Under the pieces are notes generated by a model. It was not told the origin of the DNA, did not search any database, and saw only the letters and a program-made list of their open reading frames with translations. A stretch of 64,000 nt of DNA. It comes from Fervidicoccaceae archaeon. Its GTDB lineage: Archaea; Thermoproteota; Thermoprotei_A; Sulfolobales; Fervidicoccaceae. Every line of letters begins with the position of its first letter. The stretch's first letter is position 1. The stretch covers positions 372,001 to 436,000 of the forward strand of contig JAVYOA010000009.1 of assembly GCA_038734945.1 (NCBI GenBank), given 5' to 3'. The position numbers were made by a program, and so were the translations under genes. Positions 42,617-50,071 of this stretch are shown here, in pieces.

Positions 42617-43732
42617 ATGAAGGAAATTCCCTTGAAGAAGCTTCACGAACAATTGGGAGCAAATTTTGGAGAGTTTGCTGGCTGGCTGGTCCCAATGGAC
42701 TATGGCTCAGTAATTCAAGAACATCAGTCTGTAAGAAAATCAGTTGGCATATTTGACATCAGCCATATGGGTAGAATAGCAATCAGAGGAGAGGATTCAA
42801 TTTATTTGCTGGAAAAAACATTCACGAAAAAAATCCAGAAAACCAAAGAGGGATTCATGAGTGGTCCCACGCTGGCTCTCAATTATTTTGCCAGAGTTAT
42901 AGATGACGAAATGCTCTATAGGGTTAGCAATACGGAATTTCTGAGTGTTCCCAATGCTGCATATAAAGACAGAATGATTGGGCATTTGAATGAAATCGCG
43001 AAAAATGAGAAGCTGAGAGTAACAATAGACGATCTCACAGACAAATATGTAATGTTTGCTGTTCAGGGCCCCAAAAGCCCCGAAGCAATGGAAAAGATAG
43101 GGTTGAAGGACGCTCTAGAACTTAAACCCCTTCAGTTCATGATACAGAATGCTGACATGCAAAACGGGGTTTACTTGATAAGCAGAAGTGGTTGGACTGG
43201 TGAGGACGGATTCGAGCTGTGGATCAGGGTAGAAAAAGGAGAGGAATTCTATAGAAAATTACTAGAAGCAGGTGCTGTCCCAGTAGGAATTGCTGCTAGG
43301 GATTCTCTGAGGATGGAAATGGGATTTGTACTTGGTGGAAATGAATATGGGGAAGATCCTAGGCACTATCCGTGTGCTACATCTCTGAGATATGGAATGG
43401 GAGCCATTGATTGGGATAAAGTCGGATTCATTGGGGAAGAAACCCTTAGAGCCTGCAGAAGAGAGGGAGCTAGGTGGCTGAGATTTGGCTTCATCATGAG
43501 AAAAGAGCATAGTAGGTACATTCCAAGAAAAGGGAGCAAAATACTTGTGGAAGACATTGAAATAGGATGGATTACAAGCGGAAGTTTCAGCCCTGTTTTG
43601 GAAAGGGGAATTGCTCAGGGATACATTGACAGCAGATATGCGATTGTGGGAGAGCATGTTGAAATAGTGGATGAGAGAGGAAGGAAAGGAACAGCGAAAA
43701 TAGAGGACTTCCCGCTGATAAATAGAAAATAG
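42617..43732 (+). CDS. gcvT: Glycine cleavage system T protein (aminomethyltransferase)
   Basis: About 371 residues from ATG 42617; GGTGA at 42604-42608 is the matching ribosome-binding site, so the GTG at 42605 is less likely. Features are P-M-D-Y-G-S-V-I-Q-E-H near 30, F-D-I-S-H-M-G near 47, Q-G-P-K-S-P near 151, the S-G-W-T-G-E-D-G-F-E motif and R-D-S-L-R-M-E-M-G. It transfers the C1 unit from H protein to a reduced pterin (tetrahydrofolate or a modified archaeal pterin). The pterin-synthesis genes at 48078-50071 fit this need. Confidence 0.93.
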   Translation: MKEIPLKKLHEQLGANFGEFAGWLVPMDYGSVIQEHQSVRKSVGIFDISHMGRIAIRGEDSIYLLEKTFTKKIQKTKEGFMSGPTLALNYFARVIDDEMLYRVSNTEFLSVPNAAYKDRMIGHLNEIAKNEKLRVTIDDLTDKYVMFAVQGPKSPEAMEKIGLKDALELKPLQFMIQNADMQNGVYLISRSGWTGEDGFELWIRVEKGEEFYRKLLEAGAVPVGIAARDSLRMEMGFVLGGNEYGEDPRHYPCATSLRYGMGAIDWDKVGFIGEETLRACRREGARWLRFGFIMRKEHSRYIPRKGSKILVEDIEIGWITSGSFSPVLERGIAQGYIDSRYAIVGEHVEIVDERGRKGTAKIEDFPLINRK

Positions 43733-43770
43733 ACTTTTTCAAGCTTTTTTGGGAAACCATGTCCCGTCCC

Positions 43771-43778
43771 TTTTAAAC
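43771..43778 (+). promoter_or_regulatory. TATA box for the cdv operon
   Basis: TTTTAAAC lies about 50 bases before the cdvA start. GGTG at 43813-43816 then serves as ribosome-binding site for ATG 43826. Confidence 0.5.
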
Positions 43779-43825
43779 TTTTCCTACAATGAATTTATAA
43801 TAGAGAACAATCGGTGTGAGTGGCA

Positions 43826-44560
43826 ATGGTCACAAATTACACAGTTGATAACCTTGACAAATATGTAGGTCAAAAGGTAAAAGATCCCTACCAGAGGGTA
43901 ATTGGATCACTGGCAAGCCTATACAGCGACATAGACGGGAATGTAAAGGCTGTGGAAGTTCTATTTGGCGACTCTTACTTCAAGACAGTCCAAGCTGATA
44001 GAATCCTAATTCAGAAAGACGAAATAGTGCTTCTTCCAGATTGGAAGTACTCAGCACTTAGAGTCATTGAAAGACTAGAAAGAGCAAGAAGAAGAGCCAA
44101 GGCCCTTGATGATCTCTATGCTAAAGGAGAGATAGCAAGAAGCGCTTATGAGGAATTCAAAGGGCAGGTCTCAAGAGATCTAGATTCGTTGAAGAAGGAG
44201 GCAAATGAAGCGAAGGAAATGATAAAGAAGAGGATTGGTGAGCTCGAGGACCAAATAGTGGAGATAGAGAAGGCCATAACAGCTCTGAAAATGAGCTACA
44301 TTGCAGGAGAAATAGGAGAGAGAGGATACAAGCCAGCTGCTGATATATTGAGGCAGAACAAGGATAGAAACCTTGAAGAGAAAAACGAGGCAAAGAGAAT
44401 ACTCGATTTAATAGCAAAACTGGAAACACAGAACCTTGATATTGATGCGGTTCTGAAGGAAATATCTCCCTCAACCACCGAAGGAGTTCAAAAAGGAGCA
44501 GAGCAGCCAATAGTGGTGGAGCTTCACGAACAGCCTACTGCTCAGAGTGGAACAGCATAA
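43826..44560 (+). CDS. cdvA: Cell division protein CdvA
   Basis: About 244 residues. Residues 8-65 form the PRC-barrel-like domain (V-G-Q-K-V-K-D-P-Y-Q-R-V-I-G-S), followed by a long coiled coil (70-205) and a tail with E-Q-P-I-V-V-E-L-H that should contact the CdvB winged helix. CdvA marks the mid-cell and recruits CdvB to the membrane in crenarchaea. ATG 43826 is chosen; GTG 43820 would add two residues. cdvB follows after 73 bases that contain a small hairpin. Confidence 0.92.
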   Translation: MVTNYTVDNLDKYVGQKVKDPYQRVIGSLASLYSDIDGNVKAVEVLFGDSYFKTVQADRILIQKDEIVLLPDWKYSALRVIERLERARRRAKALDDLYAKGEIARSAYEEFKGQVSRDLDSLKKEANEAKEMIKKRIGELEDQIVEIEKAITALKMSYIAGEIGERGYKPAADILRQNKDRNLEEKNEAKRILDLIAKLETQNLDIDAVLKEISPSTTEGVQKGAEQPIVVELHEQPTAQSGTA

Positions 44561-44597
44561 CATGAGGAGAAAACACAAAATCACCGTAGCAACAGCT

Positions 44598-44615
44598 CTC
44601 CCAAAAAGTGGGGAG
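44598..44615 (+). other. Small hairpin between cdvA and cdvB
   Basis: CTCCC (44598-44602) pairs with GGGAG (44611-44615) around an A-rich 8-base loop. It lies between the cdvA stop and the GGTG before the cdvB start. It may tune the ratio of CdvA to CdvB by partial termination, RNA processing or stability, which is inference; the stem is short. Confidence 0.3.
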
Positions 44616-44633
44616 GGGTCTAGGTGTTAGAAT

Positions 44634-45545
44634 ATGTCTTCAGTCATTGATAGAGGAGGGAAAAAGGGAATACTGTCCTGGTTCAGAGGACTGCTAGGTG
44701 CGGAGTCAGATAGGAGAGCTGACTGGGAGGAAATGCTTCAGGACATAATGGTTAGGTTGAAGAACGAGCAGGACAAGTTTGAAGAACTGGAATATAGAAC
44801 AAAGAAGAGGATAGATGAGCTCTTTGCTAGGGCTGTTGATAATTTCAAGCTGATGAACTCTGCTACAAAGGAAGATGAGAGAGGCACCTATCAGAACCTA
44901 GGCAAGGTCTATGCGGAGGAAGTATATGAGCTGAGAAGCTTTCTGAAGGCAATCCGCTTCACAAAGATAAGCTTGGAAAGAGTAATTCAGAGGCTTCAAA
45001 CTGTAAAAGACATTCACGACTTTCACGCAGTCCTGGGTCCTGTAGCAAACATGCTAAATGGAGTGAAAACAGAAATATCTTCAATATTCCCGAAAGCAGG
45101 TGAAACCCTAGATGAGATAAATAGGCTAATAACCGACATAATTGTAACAACAACTTCGGGAAACCAGTACAATGCAAGCCACAACTTCCTTCAGAATGAA
45201 GATGTTGAGAGCGTGATAAAAGAAGCCTGGAAGCAGGCTGAGAACAGCGTTGAGGCCGAACTTCCTGAGCCAGAGAAGCTCAGACCTCAAAATGCTTCCC
45301 AGCGGGCTCAGCAGAAACAAGTAGAGAAAAAAGCTGTACAAGTTCCAATACAGACAGTTCCATCAAATTCCAATGAAGAACTTGAGCAGTTGGTGCTTGA
45401 GGAAATAAAGAGAAGCGGGGGAAAAATTTTCGTCACAGAAATATCAGCGAAGCTTGGGATTGATAAGGAGAAAGTCTATGAAGTTCTTTACAATCTGAGT
45501 AAGAAGGGCAAAATCAAGATAGCCTCTCCGGGAAGAACACAATAA
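44634..45545 (+). CDS. cdvB: Cell division protein CdvB (ESCRT-III homologue)
   Basis: A 303-residue polymer-forming protein. Residues 25-190 form the basic ESCRT-III helical core. A proline/glutamine-rich linker with V-P-I-Q-T-V-P resembles the MIM2-type site for the CdvC MIT domain. The last 55 residues are a winged-helix domain (L-E-Q-L-V-L-E-E-I-K-R-S-G-G, then T-E-I-S-A-K-L-G-I-D) that binds CdvA. ATG follows GGTG by about 8 bases. CdvB drives the constriction of the division neck. Confidence 0.92.
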   Translation: MSSVIDRGGKKGILSWFRGLLGAESDRRADWEEMLQDIMVRLKNEQDKFEELEYRTKKRIDELFARAVDNFKLMNSATKEDERGTYQNLGKVYAEEVYELRSFLKAIRFTKISLERVIQRLQTVKDIHDFHAVLGPVANMLNGVKTEISSIFPKAGETLDEINRLITDIIVTTTSGNQYNASHNFLQNEDVESVIKEAWKQAENSVEAELPEPEKLRPQNASQRAQQKQVEKKAVQVPIQTVPSNSNEELEQLVLEEIKRSGGKIFVTEISAKLGIDKEKVYEVLYNLSKKGKIKIASPGRTQ

Positions 45546-45566
45546 TAATTTTTCGAGGTGATTTTT

Positions 45567-46694
45567 TTGGCTTTCCCATATTTACAGGAAATGGCAACTA
45601 GGTATGCCAGAGCAGCAGTAGCAGCTGATAAGGATGGAGACTATGATGCTGCCATTCAGAATTACAGGAAAGCCATAGAAATACTTACAAAAATAGTGAG
45701 AATGTATCCAGACAGTCCTCTCGTTTCCACTTATCTTGAAATGATAAAAAGCTATGAGAAAAGAATACAGCAGCTGCAGAATGATGCTGAAGCAGTTGGA
45801 GAATCCAGAACAAAGGGATCGGAAAAGAAGGATCTCTTAGAGGATATAGTTCTAGCGCAAAAACCAAACGTGAAGTTTGATGACATAGCAGATCTCAGGG
45901 ATGCCAAGCAAGCCATAACAGAGGCAATTATATATCCAATAAAGAGGCCAGACCTCTTCCCACTTGGATGGCCAAGGGGGATCCTCCTCTTTGGACCTCC
46001 AGGATGCGGAAAAACCATGCTAGCGGCAGCAGTTGCCAATGAAGTAAATGGCTATTTTCTCTATGTAGATGCTGCCAACATAATGTCCAAGTGGCTTGGA
46101 GAAGCTGAGAAAAACGTCAGCAAGATTTTCAAGTTTGCAAGAGAAAAAAACGAGGAAGGATCTCCGGTAATAATATTCATCGATGAGATTGACGCATTGC
46201 TGGGAACATTCTCTGGAGAAATAGGCGGCGAAGTTAGAGTGAGAAATCAATTCTTGAAGGAAATGGATGGAATTCAAGATAAAGATAAGAAATTCCATAT
46301 CTATGTAATAGGAGCGACGAATAAGCCATGGCAACTTGATGAAGCCTTCATAAGGAGATTCAACAAGAGAATATTCATACCACTTCCAGACAAGGAAGCT
46401 AGAATGCAGCTATTCAAGCTCTATACAAAGAATCTTCCTATTTCAAACGATATTGACTTCGACAAGCTGGTTGAGCAGACAGAAGGGTATACTGCAAGCG
46501 ATATTAGAGATGTAATCCAAGCAGCTCATATGAGAGTAATAAGAGAGTTCTTCGAGAAGAATCTAGGAAACGGAGAACCGAGAGCTATAAACATGGAGGA
46601 CTTCTTGGAAATATTGCGCATAAGGAAGCCCAGCGTTGATCCCCTCTATGTTAAGAGGTATGAAGCTTGGTTTGAGAAATTCAAGGCATTATAA
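45567..46694 (+). CDS. cdvC: Cell division protein CdvC (Vps4-type AAA+ ATPase)
   Basis: About 375 residues from TTG 45567, placed 5 bases after GAGGTGA. An N-terminal MIT domain (about 1-72, three helices with D-Y-D-A-A-I-Q-N-Y) precedes an AAA+ module with Walker A G-P-P-G-C-G-K-T (143-150), Walker B I-I-F-I-D-E-I-D (202-209), an R-R-F arginine finger and a Vps4-type C-terminal helix. It remodels and recycles CdvB filaments. The gene is the last of the cdv operon. Confidence 0.95.
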   Translation: MAFPYLQEMATRYARAAVAADKDGDYDAAIQNYRKAIEILTKIVRMYPDSPLVSTYLEMIKSYEKRIQQLQNDAEAVGESRTKGSEKKDLLEDIVLAQKPNVKFDDIADLRDAKQAITEAIIYPIKRPDLFPLGWPRGILLFGPPGCGKTMLAAAVANEVNGYFLYVDAANIMSKWLGEAEKNVSKIFKFAREKNEEGSPVIIFIDEIDALLGTFSGEIGGEVRVRNQFLKEMDGIQDKDKKFHIYVIGATNKPWQLDEAFIRRFNKRIFIPLPDKEARMQLFKLYTKNLPISNDIDFDKLVEQTEGYTASDIRDVIQAAHMRVIREFFEKNLGNGEPRAINMEDFLEILRIRKPSVDPLYVKRYEAWFEKFKAL

Positions 46695-46912
46695 CACGGA
46701 GGAGATCCCCCCAAATATTTCAGCAAATCCCGTTGAAAAAATTTCCATGCGGATTTTTCAACTATTATACCTATTTCCTTTTATTGGAGCTAAGTGCTAA
46801 GCTGGGCTCTCTTTTGTTCTACTTGTCTCTGCTTATCCCAAGTCCTTACCCTATAAGCAGAAGGAAATTGTGCTCAGTTATGGTTCAAAAGGACTTAGGC
46901 ATTGTTCATAGC

Positions 46913-46975
46913 AATACTCAGATACCCCAGAGAGGCTCATCGCCGAACTCACTCGGCATGACTCTCATCATCGTT
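46913..46975 (-). ncRNA. Candidate box C/D guide RNA overlapping the DUF1464 3' end
   Basis: On the minus strand an ATGATGA box C (46971-46965) is followed by a 12-base spacer, GTGA as degenerate D', CGATGAG as C', a further 14-base segment and CTGA box D (46921-46918). The layout and roughly 60-base size fit archaeal C/D sRNAs, which often overlap gene ends. D' and C' are imperfect and the terminal stem is weak, so this is only a candidate. No target was identified. Confidence 0.28.
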
Positions 46976-48121
46976 TCTGAATATCATTTCAAACTTTTCC
47001 TTCTTTAAGCTTTTCCTATATGCCTCAAAGTGCCTTTCAGCAACCTTTCTAAGATCTGGTATATATATGAAATCCATTACTGTTCCACCTGCTCTATCGA
47101 GCTTCATTTGTCTGAAGATAGATGTAAACCTTCCTCCGAGCAGTGCATCCCCCATCATTGCCATACCTTGTGCTGCCTCCTTCGAAGCAAAGCTTCCCTC
47201 CAGTCTAGGCCTGGTGAAAACTATATTCAAACCAAGCTCTTTCTTCAGAAAAAGTGAGAGCTCTGGGTTGCTCCACCTTCCGCTTAAAACTACAGGCTCT
47301 GTTCCACTCCCTCCCAAATAGTGAATTCCAGCCTTAATTGTTTGAAGCATATTTTTTGCATATGCTCTGCAGATCTCTCCTCTAGACTGAAAAACCTCAT
47401 ACATTGGAATATTACCACACGTCTCAAAAAGTCCCCCCTTCCACACAGAATTCCTTTTCCATCTCTTCCCAGCCACCACAATCTCTAGGTCTAGGGGACC
47501 AGCTGTCAGGAATCCAGGACCCAAGGATGTTCCGCCAAGACCTCCATATATATATCCGTTCTTCACTCTGATTAGAGCATTGTAACCAAACCCGAGCTCG
47601 AGGAGGAAGAAATCATTAATGCCATTCTCCCCAAGGACCCCCCTTAAGTAATGGGAAGCGATAAATGTCGAAGCTAATTTATCAGCTGTTCCCAAATCTA
47701 TTTTATTCACCTTGAAGGAAATTTCCACGGTGGAAAGCTGTTTAACTGAAGGGATATAGCAAGCTGGGGCTCCCTTTCTCCACAACTGAGTACCCAACTT
47801 ATACAGAGCTCTGTAGACATTAAAGCCAAGATCATTCTGCTTCTTCATCAAGAGGTATAGCGGAGTGAGGAGAAGAATTTCAGAGAAGAATATCTTTGGA
47901 TCCACAATATCATCGTTGCATACATAGGGGACTCCGTAGCCAGAAGGGCCAATAATTATATCAGCTTCCCCCTCCTCTCTCTTCAGCTCCTGAAGGAGAA
48001 TTTCAGGATTTGAAGCTATTTGCTCCGTTTCCATGCTTTTTTCCCAAACAACCCTTCCATCACTGAGGAGAACTATGTCAAAGCTCTTTGTACCAGGATC
48101 TATTCCTAAGCTCTTCACCAT
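46949..48121 (-). CDS. DUF1464 protein, ASKHA kinase-like
   Basis: A 390-residue protein of DUF1464, whose relatives are annotated as predicted butyrate kinases. It opens with the acetate-kinase/hexokinase-type loop L-G-I-D-P-G-T-K-S near 5-13. A G-G-L-G-G-T-S-L-G-P-G loop near 192 and V-L-S-G-R-W-S near 270 are the other nucleotide-fold landmarks. The start overlaps the MptA gene by 44 bases, and the first phosphate loop needs this start, so the overlap is real. As last gene of the glycine-cleavage/pterin operon it is a candidate for an unassigned kinase step in pterin or lipoate chemistry, but this is inference. Confidence 0.75.
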   Translation of the reverse strand: MVKSLGIDPGTKSFDIVLLSDGRVVWEKSMETEQIASNPEILLQELKREEGEADIIIGPSGYGVPYVCNDDIVDPKIFFSEILLLTPLYLLMKKQNDLGFNVYRALYKLGTQLWRKGAPACYIPSVKQLSTVEISFKVNKIDLGTADKLASTFIASHYLRGVLGENGINDFFLLELGFGYNALIRVKNGYIYGGLGGTSLGPGFLTAGPLDLEIVVAGKRWKRNSVWKGGLFETCGNIPMYEVFQSRGEICRAYAKNMLQTIKAGIHYLGGSGTEPVVLSGRWSNPELSLFLKKELGLNIVFTRPRLEGSFASKEAAQGMAMMGDALLGGRFTSIFRQMKLDRAGGTVMDFIYIPDLRKVAERHFEAYRKSLKKEKFEMIFRNDDESHAE

Positions 48122-48932
48122 CTATCATTACCTCCCCATATACATTGAATGGATGAATTGACTCGAAGCTCGTTACTCTAACAGATATCCAGTCAGCCTT
48201 CAAAGATATTGAACTTTTAGCAAGCTGCCATCCAATTTTCCTGGCAAGGTCCTCGGCGAAGAGAGGAGTATTTATTATCTTTTTTATAAGCCTTTCCTCC
48301 TCATCTCGGGATAGATATACTTGCAGCTTTCCTGAAAAAGACTGGCTAATCAGGTCAATTAGCTCCATAGCATTTTCTAGAGACATGCTGTTTTTGTGAC
48401 TCTCTACTTTAACCTCTGCAAGTGCCCTCTGCATATGAGTAGGCGTTACATTCCAGTCAGTTTTTTCATAGAATTTGAATACCTCCTTTGCACATGGACA
48501 TGATATGGTTCCCTTCATAGAAACAGCGAGATGCCACCTCTCTTCCCCTGTCCTCTTTCTAGTTACTCCCAAACGTATGGGGATCTCCTGTCCATCTTTT
48601 GGAACTGAAAAAATTATTTTGATCTCAGCTGAGTTTGAATCAGGATGAGACGATAGAGCTCTCGCAGCAATGCGGGAAAGGGCATTTTCTATCCTCATGC
48701 ATTTTTCATCGAATGTCTCCAGCACATTAGAAACAAGCCTTGCAATGTGAACGCCCTTTTTGCTACCAGGGAGGGAGATCAGGACCGAGAGTCTTCCAGA
48801 TACATCCAAGCACGAGCTATCCCATTCCAAGCTAATTGGTATATACAAACTCCTAATTCCAGCTCTGTTAATATCCAAAGGATAAGCAGGAGGGTCTTCA
48901 TGAATATCTGGCGATGCCTGTTTAAAGCTCAT
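48078..48932 (-). CDS. mptA: GTP cyclohydrolase MptA/FolE2 type
   Basis: A 284-residue enzyme of COG1469. Motifs are S-C-P-C-A-K-E (C145, C147), T-H-M-Q-R-A (H166), and the closing S-I-H-P-F-N-V-Y-G-E-V. The MptA branch opens GTP to 7,8-dihydroneopterin 2',3'-cyclic phosphate, while FolE2 makes the triphosphate; the sequence does not separate them with certainty. The last 14 or so residues are encoded in the overlap with DUF1464. Its start overlaps the PTPS gene by 11 bases. Confidence 0.88.
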   Translation of the reverse strand: MSFKQASPDIHEDPPAYPLDINRAGIRSLYIPISLEWDSSCLDVSGRLSVLISLPGSKKGVHIARLVSNVLETFDEKCMRIENALSRIAARALSSHPDSNSAEIKIIFSVPKDGQEIPIRLGVTRKRTGEERWHLAVSMKGTISCPCAKEVFKFYEKTDWNVTPTHMQRALAEVKVESHKNSMSLENAMELIDLISQSFSGKLQVYLSRDEEERLIKKIINTPLFAEDLARKIGWQLAKSSISLKADWISVRVTSFESIHPFNVYGEVMIDGEELRNRSWYKEL

Positions 48933-49335
48933 CGCTCTTCACTTCCACAAAATTGTTCTTTCCCTCATATAGCCTAACCGTAATTTTTCCATCGATTTTC
49001 TTCCGCAAATCCTTCAATATAGAAAGGGCAATGTATTCTGTAGTAGCATGTGGATAGTCAATTAGCTTAATATCTGTCCTAAATAGGCCACTAAGTTGAG
49101 TTTTTGAGATGTGGGAAGCAGGAAGGATCAATTTGTGGTCATATTCGGAAAGAACTTCTCTAGCTGCCTTTTTCAGAGTGCTGAAATCCATAATCATTCC
49201 AGTTTCAGCATTAATTTCTCCCTCAACTTCCAGCTCCAGTTCGAATGTGTGACCATGGAGAGACTCGCACTTTCCATTCTCTGACAATGTATAGTGAGAT
49301 GAATCAAAGGTAAGTCCCTTAATGCCTACTTTCAT
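48922..49335 (-). CDS. 6-Pyruvoyl-tetrahydropterin synthase/QueD-like (PTPS) protein
   Basis: About 137 residues from ATG 49335 (M-K-V-G-I-K-G). Zinc histidines are H14 in S-S-H-Y and H27/H29 in H-G-H. The active-site motif is C23-E24-S-L-H-G-H: both the QueD-type cysteine and an adjacent glutamate, a pattern described for bifunctional PTPS-I/III proteins. The F-S-T-L-K-K and D-H-K-L segments and the late L-Y-E-G agree. It lies between mptE and mptA with overlapping ends, so production of 6-hydroxymethyl-dihydropterin is a good possibility, with QueD function in archaeosine synthesis as alternative or second role. Confidence 0.83.
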   Translation of the reverse strand: MKVGIKGLTFDSSHYTLSENGKCESLHGHTFELELEVEGEINAETGMIMDFSTLKKAAREVLSEYDHKLILPASHISKTQLSGLFRTDIKLIDYPHATTEYIALSILKDLRKKIDGKITVRLYEGKNNFVEVKSDEL

Positions 49336-50071
49336 GCATCTCAGCCTCCCATGGAAATGGAGAACATTCAATTAAACCGGAGAGAGGTATTTCCACATTT
49401 TCTCCCTTGCATTTCAACCATTCAACTAGAAGCTTCCCTATCCAGAACTTCCTCATCCTAGTGCTTTTCGGAAAGCTATTCCTTGAGGGTAAAACAGTTT
49501 CTCCAATGGAATAAACGCGTACATTTCTGGCTCCAAAGAAGAGAGCAGCGAACACGGATCTATCACCATCTGTGAATCCACCAAAATTAAAAAAAGGAGG
49601 TTGGGGATCCCTCTGAGTTGTAAAGAGAACTTTGCCCTTCAGCCCTCTGAGCTTCTCAATGAAATTGGATGCAGCTTGAAAATTGTCTCCATGAATGTGT
49701 CCAACAATCAATGAAATTTTACTCATTAATCCTTCATCAATTCCTGAAATTCCATCGAAGTCTGTAACTAGCATATCTGGGGTTCTCCTAAGTTTTTTCA
49801 CTGCTTTCCATAAAGCTGAATCTGCTACTACTAAGACCTCCCCCTCAATTCTCTCAATTATCTCCAGCTCAGGACCATTGCCAACTATCGCTACTTCCTT
49901 TCCCTCTATTAATTGAAAGCCGCGATTCAGTGCATCTAGATCATACTCTATCTTATTAGCAAGCATTTTTGCGGCAATGCTATCTTCTGAAAAATTGAGA
50001 GGGAGCTGATTAACAATCCAATTAAAAATTTTGCCATATTCCGAGCTTTCAAACAGATCTCTGCTTAGCAT
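49319..50071 (-). CDS. mptE: 6-Hydroxymethyl-dihydropterin pyrophosphokinase, MptE type (DUF115)
   Basis: A 250-residue protein of DUF115. Characteristic segments are V-A-I-V-G-N-G-P-E-L near 60, V-A-D-S-A-L-W near 83, V-T-D-F-D-G near 101, G-H-I-H-G-D-N near 124 and T-D-G-D-R-S-V-F near 167. Archaeal MptE activates 6-hydroxymethyl-7,8-dihydropterin for condensation with the aromatic arm of methanopterin or folate-like cofactors. The start overlaps the gcvPB stop by 23 bases and its end overlaps PTPS by 17. Confidence 0.85.
   Translation of the reverse strand: MLSRDLFESSEYGKIFNWIVNQLPLNFSEDSIAAKMLANKIEYDLDALNRGFQLIEGKEVAIVGNGPELEIIERIEGEVLVVADSALWKAVKKLRRTPDMLVTDFDGISGIDEGLMSKISLIVGHIHGDNFQAASNFIEKLRGLKGKVLFTTQRDPQPPFFNFGGFTDGDRSVFAALFFGARNVRVYSIGETVLPSRNSFPKSTRMRKFWIGKLLVEWLKCKGENVEIPLSGLIECSPFPWEAEMHESRH

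Noticed and set aside
46733-47008. A 91-codon open frame after cdvC on the plus strand
   Set aside because: No ribosome-binding site, hydrophobic low-complexity translation, and it runs into the 3' end of the well-supported minus-strand DUF1464 gene.
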